From assembly GCF_014837145.1 (NCBI RefSeq), contig NZ_JACYFS010000001.1:1240001-1304000 (forward strand): a DNA stretch of 64,000 nt. The letters are read 5' to 3'. Every line of letters begins with the position of its first letter. Within the stretch, counting starts at the first letter, position 1. Of this stretch, positions 25,460 through 33,689 are shown one piece after another. The stretch comes from Chryseobacterium caseinilyticum. Lineage in GTDB: Bacteria; Bacteroidota; Bacteroidia; Flavobacteriales; Weeksellaceae. Under the pieces are notes generated by a model. The model was not told where the DNA came from, searched no databases, and saw only the letters and a program-made list of their open reading frames with translations. The position numbers were made by a program, and so were the translations under genes.

Positions 25460-25888
25460 TCACAGTTGATTTTCAGACAGATGCTTCACATTCTGAATTG
25501 CCATTGGGATCTTCTCTTCAAAGAAACTTTTAAATTCCTCTGAAGTGTTGATTTCCAATCTTAATTTGGTAGAATAATCAGTCTCTTCAAGAAAGTAAGA
25601 TTCTGTAGCATCACCCCAGTCCATCGGAGTTTCGATACCGCTGTAGATTTCTCCTAAATGTAGAAAAACCATTTCTTTCTGAGGTATATTTTTCACCACT
25701 CTGCTGAACATTCCGTTGTTATCAGGATCTAAAAACTGTACTTTGCTGTCTTCTTCCAAAGTTCCGATGTAGAAAGATCCTTCATGAAAGGCCGACGTCC
25801 ATTGCCTGTAAGAAAACTCGTCCCACAGTACGCTCCAGACCTTTTCAGGAGCGGCATCTATTGTTATTTCAAATTTTAAAAGTTCCAT
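25460..25888 (-). CDS. SRPBCC domain protein, paralogue
   Basis: 142 residues, one START-like fold. The opening FEITIDAAPEKVWSVLW and final IQNVKHLSENQL align with the neighbouring gene at 24923. The central W-T-S-A-F-H-E-G-S and MVFLHLGEI segments match its counterpart, so the two probably arose by duplication. It lies 93 nt upstream of that gene. Ligand unknown. Confidence 0.85.
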   Translation of the reverse strand: MELLKFEITIDAAPEKVWSVLWDEFSYRQWTSAFHEGSFYIGTLEEDSKVQFLDPDNNGMFSRVVKNIPQKEMVFLHLGEIYSGIETPMDWGDATESYFLEETDYSTKLRLEINTSEEFKSFFEEKIPMAIQNVKHLSENQL

Positions 25889-25923
25889 GTTTTGAAGTTT
25901 AGGTTTGGTTTAGATTCAATGAT

Positions 25924-26757
25924 TTATCCTCCTACAAAATCTCCGCCGTTAATGTGAATAATTTCTCCGGTGATAAAACTTGAATCTTCTGATGCAAGGA
26001 AAACATAAGCCGGCGCTACTTCAGAGGGCTGACCTGCCCTTTTCAGAGGAGTATCTTTTCCGAAAGATGCAATATCTTCAAATGTTTCTTTCACTAATGG
26101 CGTCCAGATTGGGCCCGGGGCAACGCCATTCACAAGAATTTTCTTTTCTGCTAAATTGACGGAAAGCGATCGGATAAACGTCGCGATTGCACCTTTTGTC
26201 GAGGAGTAGTCGATAAGGTGATCGCTGCCACGATAGGCCGTAACAGACGTTGTGCAGATAATTCTCCCGCCCTTATTCATTAGTTCTAAACAATCTCTGG
26301 TGAAAGAAATCATGGAAATAATATTAACATCAAACGTTTTTGCAATTTGGTCATCCGCTATTTTTTCAAAATCCGTTTTCGGAAACTGAATTCCTGCATT
26401 ATTAACTAAGATGTCTAAAGTTTTCCATTGTTTTTTAACCCGTTCAAGACATTTTGTTCTGAATGCTTTTTTAGAAATATCACCTTTCATCAGAAGGCAC
26501 TGCTGGCCTTCTTTTTCAACGAGTTTCTGAGTTTCCCTGGCGTCCTTGTCGTTTTCCTGATAGATAATGGCAACATCAGCACCCTCGCGGGCGAAGTGAA
26601 CTGCTACCGCCTGACCAATTCCGCTGTCTCCACCTGAAATGATGGCTTTTTTATTAAGTAATTTTTTACTTCCGAGATAATTTTTACGGATAATCTCCGG
26701 ATGAAGTCCATTTTTCGGGACTTTTGATAATGATTTTGACTTGTTCTGCGTCTTCAT
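25924..26757 (-). CDS. SDR family oxidoreductase (YghA/YdaD-like)
   Basis: About 277 residues from the ATG at 26757. An upstream in-frame Met at 26826 falls inside a tandem repeat and gives an unlikely N-terminus, so the internal start is preferred. The Rossmann motif GGDSGIG, NNAG, and the catalytic Tyr/Lys in DYSSTKGA are present. The long N-terminal extension before the cofactor motif and the VNGVAPGPIWTP segment match stress-linked YghA/YdaD-type SDRs, which use NAD(P). Substrate unknown. A heptanucleotide array lies 56 nt upstream of the start. Confidence 0.85.
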   Translation of the reverse strand: MKTQNKSKSLSKVPKNGLHPEIIRKNYLGSKKLLNKKAIISGGDSGIGQAVAVHFAREGADVAIIYQENDKDARETQKLVEKEGQQCLLMKGDISKKAFRTKCLERVKKQWKTLDILVNNAGIQFPKTDFEKIADDQIAKTFDVNIISMISFTRDCLELMNKGGRIICTTSVTAYRGSDHLIDYSSTKGAIATFIRSLSVNLAEKKILVNGVAPGPIWTPLVKETFEDIASFGKDTPLKRAGQPSEVAPAYVFLASEDSSFITGEIIHINGGDFVGG

Positions 26758-26812
26758 AGGCAAATCTTTTTTCCACTGATAACAACAAACAGCAAGCCGA
26801 AACGGGGTGAGG

Positions 26813-26910
26813 GATTCAAGATTCAAGATTCAAGATTCAAGATTCAAGATTCAAGATTCAAGATTCAAGATTTGAAATTTGAGATTTGAGATTTGAGATT
26901 TGAGATTTAA
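26813..26910. repeat. Heptanucleotide array: GATTCAA x8, then GATTTGA-type x6
   Basis: Eight perfect GATTCAA units at 26813-26868 run without a phase break into six units of GATTTGA and variants (26869-26910). It occupies the upstream region of the SDR gene. Related arrays appear at 29411, 30090, 30169, 56705 and 59362. Confidence 0.9.
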
Positions 26911-27073
26911 AGAAGTAAATATTTTATTCTGTGGAATCATTCAAGTATTACTTATTCATCATCGCTTGAAACTTTCTTCAATATCCGATACCCGAATTGG
27001 AATCTTCTATCTAAATTTTGTAAAAGATAACGCGCTCCCGAATCCCGAACTCTAAACCAGAAACCCGCATTTC

Positions 27074-27937
27074 TCAACTCATATAAGCCAGCTCCAAATC
27101 CTTAATTACGATTTTCTGCATTTTCATCATCGCCTGAACGACTTTGTGTGCTTTTTCCTGATCAGAATCATTCATCAGCTGAATCAATTTTTTGGGAACA
27201 ATCTGCCAGCTTACGCCAAACGGATCTTTCAGCCAGCCACACATGCTTTCTCTGCCACCATTTTGGGTTAAAGAGTTCCACAAGTGATCGGTTTCCTCCT
27301 GATCATCGGTCATCACAACGATTGAAATTCCTTCATTAAAATCAAATTTATGGTCATAAGAATTGTCCATACAGAAAAAACTGTAGCCGTCTATTTCAAA
27401 ATGAGCGTGCTGTACATTCTCCGGAACTTCATGATTTTCATCACCAACACCTTCTCCATACTTTAAAACTCCTCCAACCTTGGAATTTGGGAAAATTTCA
27501 GTGTACAATTCCATCGCTTCCATAGCTTTTCCGTTGTTTTGATGAATGAACATCAATGTTGGAATCAGTTTCTGATCGCCCTGTTTTTCGCCCAGATACA
27601 GTTGCCACGTAGTTCCAAACTGATCTCTAACCCAGCCATATTTTTTGCTCCATGGATATTCTCCAAGGTCCATCAGAACGATTCCGCCATCGGATAACTG
27701 ATTCCAGTAATTCTGAACCTCATCTTCAGTTTCACACAATATCATAAAAGAGATTGAAGCGTTTCTTTCAAACTGCGGACCGCCATTTAAAAGCATTAAT
27801 TTCTGCCCGAAGAGTTCAATATTCATTACCACGGGAGTATCAGCAGTGACTGTTCCGCTGAAAACTTTACAGTAAAATTCTGCAGCTTCTTTTGCGTCTT
27901 CATTGTGCCAGAGACACGGGAAAATATCGTTGTTCAT
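27074..27937 (-). CDS. Two-domain VOC / PhnB-like protein
   Basis: About 287 residues from the ATG at 27937; the longer frame up to 28033 adds 32 residues without family features. Two tandem 3-demethylubiquinone-methyltransferase-type VOC domains are present. Each has an opening like FPCLWHNEDAKEAAEFYCKVF / PTLMFIHQNNGKAMEAMELY and a closing DQFGTTWQLYLG / DPFGVSWQIVP. Despite the name, members are uncharacterised PhnB-like proteins, probably metal-binding. The fusion of two domains is common in this subfamily. Confidence 0.85.
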   Translation of the reverse strand: MNNDIFPCLWHNEDAKEAAEFYCKVFSGTVTADTPVVMNIELFGQKLMLLNGGPQFERNASISFMILCETEDEVQNYWNQLSDGGIVLMDLGEYPWSKKYGWVRDQFGTTWQLYLGEKQGDQKLIPTLMFIHQNNGKAMEAMELYTEIFPNSKVGGVLKYGEGVGDENHEVPENVQHAHFEIDGYSFFCMDNSYDHKFDFNEGISIVVMTDDQEETDHLWNSLTQNGGRESMCGWLKDPFGVSWQIVPKKLIQLMNDSDQEKAHKVVQAMMKMQKIVIKDLELAYMS

Positions 27938-28094
27938 ATTATTTATTTTTTCTAACTCATTATTAGACGTCGAATTGCACGCGCCCCGACCTGAATGGAG
28001 CTCTTTTTGTAAGCCAGGGAAAAAGCAAGGCACAAAAAAGCGGGAATGGGGGGCGGATAAAGGCGCCCTAAAAATAACAATTTTAGCCGACAGA

Positions 28095-28331
28095 TTAAGG
28101 TTTGAAGGAGAAATGATGATGATTCATATATACCTTCAGCTTTTTGACTGAATTTTTCCCGAATCCATGAAATTGTAATATTTCTTTTTCGGTATAATCT
28201 GAAAGTTTTTCCAGAGAATCTATTTTTTCTTTTTGCAATGCTCTTCTCGCAGGCATAGCAACCACTCCCTTCAAAAAATCTCCTGAAACTTCATGACAGT
28301 CACTACAAAAAGGTTTTAAATATTTTGCCAT
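28095..28331 (-). CDS. Small helix-hairpin-helix protein
   Basis: About 78 residues from the ATG at 28331 (MAKYLKPFCSDC); an upstream ATG at 28349 adds six hydrophobic residues. A C-x2-C pair lies near the N-terminus. The C-terminal half (MPARRALQKEKIDSLEKLSDYTEKEILQ, HGFGKNSVKKLKVYM) is an HhH like that of the RNA polymerase alpha C-terminal domain, so it probably binds nucleic acid or protein. A small stand-alone gene, 32 nt downstream of the SRPBCC gene at 28364. Confidence 0.75.
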   Translation of the reverse strand: MAKYLKPFCSDCHEVSGDFLKGVVAMPARRALQKEKIDSLEKLSDYTEKEILQFHGFGKNSVKKLKVYMNHHHFSFKP

Positions 28332-28363
28332 AATTATCAGATTGATCATGACTGAAAGATGAA

Positions 28364-28777
28364 CTAATTGTTTTCCACGTACTTGTGGAAGTTGTTGAGT
28401 ATCGCATACCAGCCTTCGCGCTGCATCTCTACAGAGTTTTGCGTTTCAGGATCGAAACTGATCTTCACCTTTGTTGTATTTTCGTCTGCTTTTTCAAAAA
28501 CGATTTCGACGTTTCTGCCATCTTCCATGTGGTATTTGATCAATTCATTTTCCACGACTTCATCGTAGATTCCCACAAAATCAAATCCGAAACTTCCGTC
28601 TTTGGCTTCCATTCTGTTGTTGAATTTCCCACCCACTCTCAGGTCATTTTCAGAACTCGGGCATTCCCATGATTCGTGGGCAAAATTCCATTTTACGATG
28701 TATTCTGGATCGTTGTAGTAGTCCCAAACTTTTTCTACAGGTGCTAAAATTGTAATGTCTATTTTTATCTTTTCCAT
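28364..28777 (-). CDS. SRPBCC domain protein
   Basis: 137 residues. The typical opening is IDITILAPVEKVWDYYNDPEYIVKWNF, then a middle with GGKFNNRMEAKDGSFGFDFVG, and a closing helix EGWYAILNNFHKYVE. It is the third SRPBCC protein of the cluster and less similar to the other two. Probably a ligand-binding or stress protein; its partner is unknown. Confidence 0.85.
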   Translation of the reverse strand: MEKIKIDITILAPVEKVWDYYNDPEYIVKWNFAHESWECPSSENDLRVGGKFNNRMEAKDGSFGFDFVGIYDEVVENELIKYHMEDGRNVEIVFEKADENTTKVKISFDPETQNSVEMQREGWYAILNNFHKYVENN

Positions 28778-28962
28778 TTTTATTTTTTTTTCGAATATCT
28801 GTTACTTGGAGTACTATTTAATTTAACGCAATGCCAAAACAGAGAATTTAAATTTTAAAAGTTTTAAGTAAGACGAAGGCGTAAAATTAAAAAAAGAGAT
28901 ACAAAGCTTTTTAATTATGACAGTTTGCGGAAAATCATAATTTCTTCAAATATCGTTTTATT

Positions 28963-29400
28963 TTACCCTTCGTAGCCCTGATCAGTAGAAAAATTGATCA
29001 TCCAGTAGACTCCGAATTTATCCTGAAAACTTCCGAAATAATCTCCCCAAAACTGATCTTCGAGAGGCATTTCAATATTTCCATCTTCAGAAAGTGCTTT
29101 AAAGATTCTCTCTGCATCTTCTCTGGAATCCGGGAAAATGGAAACATAATTATTGTTCCCGACCGTTAAATTCTGTCCGAATGATGGCACAATGTCTGAT
29201 GCCATCAATAGATCACCACCCACACGGAGTGCGATGTGCATCACTCTGTTTTTTTCTTCGTCTGACAGGTTCTCAGTTCCTGGAGCATTGCCCATTTTGT
29301 GAACGCCGCCAACGAATTCGCCACCGAATACTGTTCTGTAAAAATTGAAGGCTTCTTCTGCTTTGCCGTCAAAATTGAGGTATGGATTTAATTTAGGCAT
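28963..29400 (-). CDS. VOC / PhnB-like protein
   Basis: 145 residues, one VOC domain: MPKLNPYLNFDGKAEEAFNFY, the central GGDLLMASD and the closing QDKFGVYWMINF. This matches the PhnB-like group, whose biochemical role is unsettled. It belongs to the run of minus-strand single-domain enzymes between 24.9 and 31.1 kb. A heptanucleotide array begins 10 nt upstream of its start codon. Confidence 0.87.
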   Translation of the reverse strand: MPKLNPYLNFDGKAEEAFNFYRTVFGGEFVGGVHKMGNAPGTENLSDEEKNRVMHIALRVGGDLLMASDIVPSFGQNLTVGNNNYVSIFPDSREDAERIFKALSEDGNIEMPLEDQFWGDYFGSFQDKFGVYWMINFSTDQGYEG

Positions 29401-29410
29401 AAGGTTTTGT

Positions 29411-29470
29411 ATTTAAGGTTTAAGATTTAAAATTCAAGGTTTAAGGTTTAAGATTCAAGGTTCAAGGATT
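29411..29470. repeat. Heptanucleotide array, degenerate, 8 units
   Basis: Units ATTTAAG, GTTTAAG, ATTCAAG and GTTCAAG follow one another in 7-nt phase just upstream of the VOC gene start at 29400. A further run of CGAAACC-type heptamers lies at 29531-29558. Confidence 0.75.
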
Positions 29471-29557
29471 ATTAACAGGTTTAAAATTTTCAGATTTGAA
29501 ATTCGCTTCCCTAGGTTAGAAATCTCATAACACGAATCCCGAAACCCGAAACTCGAA

Positions 29558-30082
29558 CTAGTATTTCATGTTTTCGTCGAAGTCGTATTTCATTCCTTCG
29601 TAGTTAAGGATTCTGCGCATTAAACCGATTTGTCCGGATAAGTAATCTTCGCGTCCGATGCACATTCCTACGAAGTTGAGAACATTTTCAGGGAAGAAAT
29701 CGATATTCATTCCCATTGGAAAATCTCTGCCAAGTTCTTCGTCTGAGACTTCCAGTAATCTATTGTAAACCAAAGGTGAGATGTGATGAAAACTGTCTTT
29801 TAACTGTTTTAAAGTCGGATATTTAAAGCTTTCATCCAGTGCTTTTCCTTCGGAGAAATATTCTATGAATTCAAATTTTTCTTCCAGTCCTAGTACATTT
29901 CCCATTGCGTAGCGCATGTCGAGAAAGTTTCCTACCATCCAGATGATGTGATTGGTTCTGCCTTCGATTCTCTGCAAAGCATCTTCCTCAGAAATTCCGT
30001 CGAGAACCATCAGAAAATTCTGACTGTGACCGCGGAATGCCGGGATGATGATGTCTAGTTTTTGTGATTTTGGGGTGTCCAT
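29558..30082 (-). CDS. DinB-like protein
   Basis: About 174 residues from the ATG at 30082; the frame extends to 30169, but the extra 29 residues look like leader sequence and overlap a repeat. The four-helix DinB/YfiT-type pattern is suggested by NHIIWMVGNFLDMRYAMGN, FHHISPLVYNRL and the closing helix REDYLSGQIGLMRRIL. Some DinB-like proteins are thiol (bacillithiol or mycothiol) transferases, but the function here is unknown. Part of the run of small minus-strand enzymes. Confidence 0.7.
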   Translation of the reverse strand: MDTPKSQKLDIIIPAFRGHSQNFLMVLDGISEEDALQRIEGRTNHIIWMVGNFLDMRYAMGNVLGLEEKFEFIEYFSEGKALDESFKYPTLKQLKDSFHHISPLVYNRLLEVSDEELGRDFPMGMNIDFFPENVLNFVGMCIGREDYLSGQIGLMRRILNYEGMKYDFDENMKY

Positions 30083-30089
30083 AAATTTA

Positions 30090-30195
30090 TTTGAGATTTG
30101 AGGTTTGATGTTTGAGATTTTGTTTCGCACAGATTTCACGGATTTGCACGGATGATTGTGGGAATTCATTTGAGGTTTGATATTTGAGATTTGAG
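30090..30195. repeat. Two short TTTGAGA-type heptamer arrays
   Basis: Four to five units at 30090-30121 and four at 30169-30195, on either side of a common AGATTTCACGGATTTGCACG stretch. Same repeat family as the array at 26813. Confidence 0.65.
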
Positions 30196-30236
30196 GAGAT
30201 TAGCTAAAAAATCGTCTCAATTTGCGAGAGCTAAAT

Positions 30237-30644
30237 TTACTCCGTCGGTATTTGAGACATATCTGCAAAAGTGACATTCCAGCCGTGACCGTTGATGTCC
30301 CAGAAAGAGTTTTGATACATCCAGCCATAATCCTGCGGCTTTTCGTGTTGCGTGGCTCCGTTGGCAACTGCTGCGTTGACAATCTGATCAACTTCCTCGC
30401 GGGAATCCATGCCGATTGCTATCAAAACCTGCGTGGTATCACCCTTGGGAACAGGCCTTTCAGAAAACGTCATAAAATATTCTTCGGTAATAAACATCAC
30501 GCAGATATTTTCGCCTAAAATAAAACATACCGCTTTTTCATCGGAAATATTTTCGTTAACCGGGAAACCGAGATTCGTCCAGAACTCCTTTGTTTTCGGA
30601 ATATCTTTTACCGGAAGGTTCACATAAATTTGATTGATTTTCAT
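30237..30644 (-). CDS. VOC family (glyoxalase/bleomycin-resistance fold) protein
   Basis: 135 residues. It starts MKINQIYVNLPVKDIPKTKEFW, the typical first strand and helix of a VOC module, and ends NGHGWNVTFADMSQIPTE. The next gene upstream is a close paralogue with the same C-terminal DMSQIP/DVSQIPSE, so they are tandem duplicates. Enzyme activity unknown. Confidence 0.88.
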   Translation of the reverse strand: MKINQIYVNLPVKDIPKTKEFWTNLGFPVNENISDEKAVCFILGENICVMFITEEYFMTFSERPVPKGDTTQVLIAIGMDSREEVDQIVNAAVANGATQHEKPQDYGWMYQNSFWDINGHGWNVTFADMSQIPTE

Positions 30645-30671
30645 TTTATTGCAATATAGTTGGTTAAAATT

Positions 30672-31082
30672 CTATTCTGAAGGAATCTGAGAAACATCCC
30701 CGTGCATCACTTCCCACTGATGACCGTCGGGATCGGCAAATGCCCATTGATACATCCAGCCGTGATCTCTGGGTTCGCTGTATTCTGAACCTCCGTTTTC
30801 GGTAGCTGTTTTTACCATTGCATCAACTTCGTCACGGCTTTTAACACCGATTGCTAAAAGAGTCTGCGTAGTTTGTCCGTCTGCAACCGGTCGGTCGGTG
30901 AATGTTTTGAAAAAGTCTTCATGAAGAAACATAGTGTAGATGTGATTTTCTTTCATCACTACACAGATCGCTTTTTCGTCAGAAAACTGTTCATTGATAG
31001 AGAATCCTAATTTCGTCCAGAATTCTCTCGCTTTCTGAACATCTTTTACAGGAAGGTTGACATAAATATCCGTGATTTCCAT
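30672..31082 (-). CDS. VOC family protein, tandem paralogue
   Basis: 136 residues, closely similar along its whole length to the gene at 30237 (IYVNLPVKDVQKAREFWTKLGF, ERPV/DRPV, GWMYQ, SQIPSE). The spacing between them is 27 nt, so they are probably cotranscribed. The closing strand reads DPDGHQWEV, the usual VOC form with the metal-binding Glu region. Confidence 0.9.
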   Translation of the reverse strand: MEITDIYVNLPVKDVQKAREFWTKLGFSINEQFSDEKAICVVMKENHIYTMFLHEDFFKTFTDRPVADGQTTQTLLAIGVKSRDEVDAMVKTATENGGSEYSEPRDHGWMYQWAFADPDGHQWEVMHGDVSQIPSE

Positions 31083-31159
31083 TTTGTAATTTTTTAGTGT
31101 TAAACTTTAAACCAAAATTACCAAGTCAATACGAAAATCAACTTGCCATAAGACAAGAT

Positions 31160-31750
31160 TTAAACTTTTCTGGGATGTGAAACAATTTCTTTACGGATTC
31201 TGCTGAGTGAAGTGTCTGTAACGCCCAAGTATGAAGCGATTTGCTTTAACGGAGCGAACTGTACCACCTGTGGTTTTTGTTCTAAAAGATTAAGATATCT
31301 TTTCGTTGCCGAAAGTGTAAACATTTCCACAGAGCGTTGTTTGTAGGCAAAAAGTTCCTGTGACATCCATGCTCTTCCCCACTCACTAAGGTTTTGAATT
31401 TTGTGATATAACTCCTGAAACGTATCGAAATCTATTTTCAACAACTCACAATCTGTGATGCAGACGATGTTTTCCTGGGTTGGAATTCTCTGAAAAAGTG
31501 AGGAGACCTCGATAACAATTTCATTTTCCACAAAAAAGTGCGTGGTAACGTCATTTCCGTTAAAATCTGTTACAAATGACCTCGCCAAACCTTTCTCTAA
31601 AATATAATATTCATTAGCTGTTTTGCCTTCTTCAAGGATTAAATCTCCCTTCTGAAAAACCACTTTTTCGTGAGCCTGAAAGATTTCTGTAAGTTCTTCT
31701 TCAAAAAAGAACGGAAAATCTGAATATACTTCAAAGGCTTTGCTGGTCAT
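31160..31750 (-). CDS. Crp/Fnr family transcriptional regulator
   Basis: 196 residues. A cyclic-nucleotide-type sensor domain occupies about 15-125 (FQKGDLILEEGKTANEYYILEKGLARSF). The helix-turn-helix is at about 150-190 (PLKQIASYLGVTDTSLSRIRKEI). No Fe-S cysteines of the Fnr type are seen. It is transcribed toward the VOC/SRPBCC genes from their upstream side, which suggests but does not show control of some of them. Confidence 0.88.
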   Translation of the reverse strand: MTSKAFEVYSDFPFFFEEELTEIFQAHEKVVFQKGDLILEEGKTANEYYILEKGLARSFVTDFNGNDVTTHFFVENEIVIEVSSLFQRIPTQENIVCITDCELLKIDFDTFQELYHKIQNLSEWGRAWMSQELFAYKQRSVEMFTLSATKRYLNLLEQKPQVVQFAPLKQIASYLGVTDTSLSRIRKEIVSHPRKV

Positions 31751-32029
31751 GAATTTCCTGTTTGTGTTAAAGTTTTAAAATTAAAGTTTTTATTGGAATA
31801 ATGGAGAGAAAATTTTTGCGCCAATAAAGATTCTTTCTAATCCAAAAATTTTAACATACTCGTTTCCTGAAGATGACTGTTTGAATACAGAAGAAAACCC
31901 ATAAATTTTAAATAATCTTAGATTCTTATTAAGACATCTCTTTATCAATCTCGAGGAATTCATTTAAAAGTTTAAACCATTTAGATTACTACTGAATGAC
32001 AAACTAGACGCTGATTGTAATGTTAAATT

Positions 32030-33241
32030 TTAAAACAAAGAAAGCTGAATCGGTTTTGGCTTAGGAGGTTTTTCAGCGTCACCGAAGACCGTTTTGCCAC
32101 CGAAGCGCCATGAATTCTGACGTTCGTCTTCAATTACATCATTGATATCGAAATCAGGAGTAAAATTTTTCTCAGCTTCGGAAATAATCGTGTGAAGCTT
32201 ATTAATTGACTGCAATTTATCTGAATTTCCCAGTTTTGATTTTTCAATTCCTTTCTGTAAAATATTGATCGTTTCATCATAAACATTGATCGGAACGGGG
32301 AACGGATGACCGTCTTTTCCGCCATTGGCAAAGGAAAACCGTGCAGGATCTCTGAATCTTGAAGGCGCGCCGTGAATTACTTCGCTGACCAAAGCCAGAC
32401 TTTGTAAAGTTCGTGGACCGACACCTTTCAGCAACAACAATTCCTCAAAATTTTCAGGCTGATTTTCTCTGGTCATGTACAAAAGTGTTCCCAGCTTTTT
32501 CAGATCGACATCGGAAGCACGAACCTCATGATGGGCTGGCAAAATCAAATTGGCAAAATCCTGCATAATCTTCTCTGAATTGGTGTGTGAAATTTCTATA
32601 ATTCCTTTCCGGCTCTCTTCGGCTTCATGGGCAGTTAAGTTTAAAATATTTCCACGGTTGATTCCCTGAATGCCTTTGTGCGGTTCGTCGACAAATGATT
32701 CCATATTTTCGGAATGCCAGTGATATCGACGTGCAGTTCCGTCTGCATCATTCATTCCCTGTTGCACAACCGCCCAATTTCCTTCATCAGATAAAATAAA
32801 ATTATGAAGATAAAGCTGATAACCATCCTGAATAGCAGTGTTGTCCACTTTTGCTGAAAGTTTACTTGCACGAACCAATCCATTTCCGTCTAAACCAGTT
32901 TTATCAGCAATAATGAGAAGTTCATTCGGAGTTTCTTTTGAAAACCTTCCCTTTCCGCCACAGATATAAATTCCGAGTTCTCTAGAATTGGGATTGATGC
33001 TGCGTTTCAAAGCACCCATCACGGAAGTTGTAATTCCTGACGAATGCCAATCCATTCCCATCACTGCGCCAAAACTCTGGAACCAAAAAGGATCTGCCAA
33101 TCTGCGGAGAACTTCATTTTTTCCGTAATCTGCCAACATCACTTCTACGATGGAAAGTCCGAGCACAGTCATTCTTTCGTAGAGCCAAGGCGGTACTTTT
33201 CCGTAGTGAAGGGGCAGTGTTGCGGTTCCGGAGCGTTTCAT
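32030..33241 (-). CDS. DUF763 protein with C-terminal clamp-binding-like motif
   Basis: 403 residues. The opening MKRSGTATLPLHYGKVPPWL and the MDWHSSGITTSVMGALK segment identify DUF763, a family of unknown function. A helix-hairpin-helix-like stretch LLLKGVGPRTLQSLALVSE lies near residues 270-290. The last five residues are QLSLF, identical to the pentapeptide used by bacterial proteins to bind the beta sliding clamp. Together these suggest a role on DNA in replication or repair, which is an inference. Nine CCTTAA hexamers fill the space between its -7 element and the start codon. Confidence 0.87.
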   Translation of the reverse strand: MKRSGTATLPLHYGKVPPWLYERMTVLGLSIVEVMLADYGKNEVLRRLADPFWFQSFGAVMGMDWHSSGITTSVMGALKRSINPNSRELGIYICGGKGRFSKETPNELLIIADKTGLDGNGLVRASKLSAKVDNTAIQDGYQLYLHNFILSDEGNWAVVQQGMNDADGTARRYHWHSENMESFVDEPHKGIQGINRGNILNLTAHEAEESRKGIIEISHTNSEKIMQDFANLILPAHHEVRASDVDLKKLGTLLYMTRENQPENFEELLLLKGVGPRTLQSLALVSEVIHGAPSRFRDPARFSFANGGKDGHPFPVPINVYDETINILQKGIEKSKLGNSDKLQSINKLHTIISEAEKNFTPDFDINDVIEDERQNSWRFGGKTVFGDAEKPPKPKPIQLSLF

Positions 33242-33242
33242 T

Positions 33243-33296
33243 TTAAGGTTAAGGTTAAGGTTAAGGTTAAGGTTAAGGTTAAGGTTAAGGTTAAGG
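33243..33296. repeat. TTAAGG hexamer array, nine perfect units
   Basis: Nine consecutive TTAAGG units (CCTTAA on the coding strand of DUF763). The array begins 1 nt before the ATG and ends at the -7 element, so it makes up essentially the whole predicted 5' leader. Confidence 0.95.
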
Positions 33297-33304
33297 CAAA
33301 ATTA
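33297..33304 (-). promoter_or_regulatory. -7 element of the DUF763 gene
   Basis: It reads TAATTTTG on the minus strand, directly before the hexamer array. No -33 element is evident, and a hairpin occupies the place where it would be. Confidence 0.5.
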
Positions 33305-33305
33305 A

Positions 33306-33332
33306 AGCCTTATGATTGAAATTCATAAGGCT
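33306..33332 (-). terminator. Hairpin ending the upstream minus-strand unit
   Basis: AGCCTTATGA (33306-33315) pairs perfectly with TCATAAGGCT (33323-33332). The minus-strand side runs into TTAATTTT, a weak U-tail. It probably terminates transcription from the gene at 33393. Confidence 0.5.
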
Positions 33333-33392
33333 CTGAACATAATTTTTATTTTAATGTAAATTTTTTCGAAATAGAATCTGATTTTAAGAATA

Positions 33393-33611
33393 TTACTTTT
33401 TCTGGAAATTACCGATTTTTAAAAACATATTCAGAATACCCAAAATCAATCCTGTTCCGACTGCTATCACTAAAGATTTCAGCAGCAAGTTTTTTAATGC
33501 CTCGATATCTGAAAAATCGATATCAAATAATCCAAAGACCAGAATTCCAGCAAAAAGTCCTGCAGAAATGGGTATAAATGTTATTTTAAAATAGGTAGAT
33601 CTGTTTGTCAT
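33393..33611 (-). CDS. Small two-span membrane protein
   Basis: 72 residues with two hydrophobic segments (about residues 9-28 and 45-66) separated by an acidic loop (DIDFSDIEALKN). No recognisable family. It lies between the YitT-like gene (79 nt upstream) and a hairpin. Confidence 0.6.
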   Translation of the reverse strand: MTNRSTYFKITFIPISAGLFAGILVFGLFDIDFSDIEALKNLLLKSLVIAVGTGLILGILNMFLKIGNFQKK

Positions 33612-33689
33612 CTTTTTAGTTTTAATTAAAATTTATTTTAATCTGAAGAAAATCAATACTCAAAATTAACGTTCGCAAATTAAGAAATT

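Noticed and set aside
26758..26826. Upstream start of the SDR gene
   Set aside because: The upstream Met lies inside the heptanucleotide array region and the added residues have no family features.
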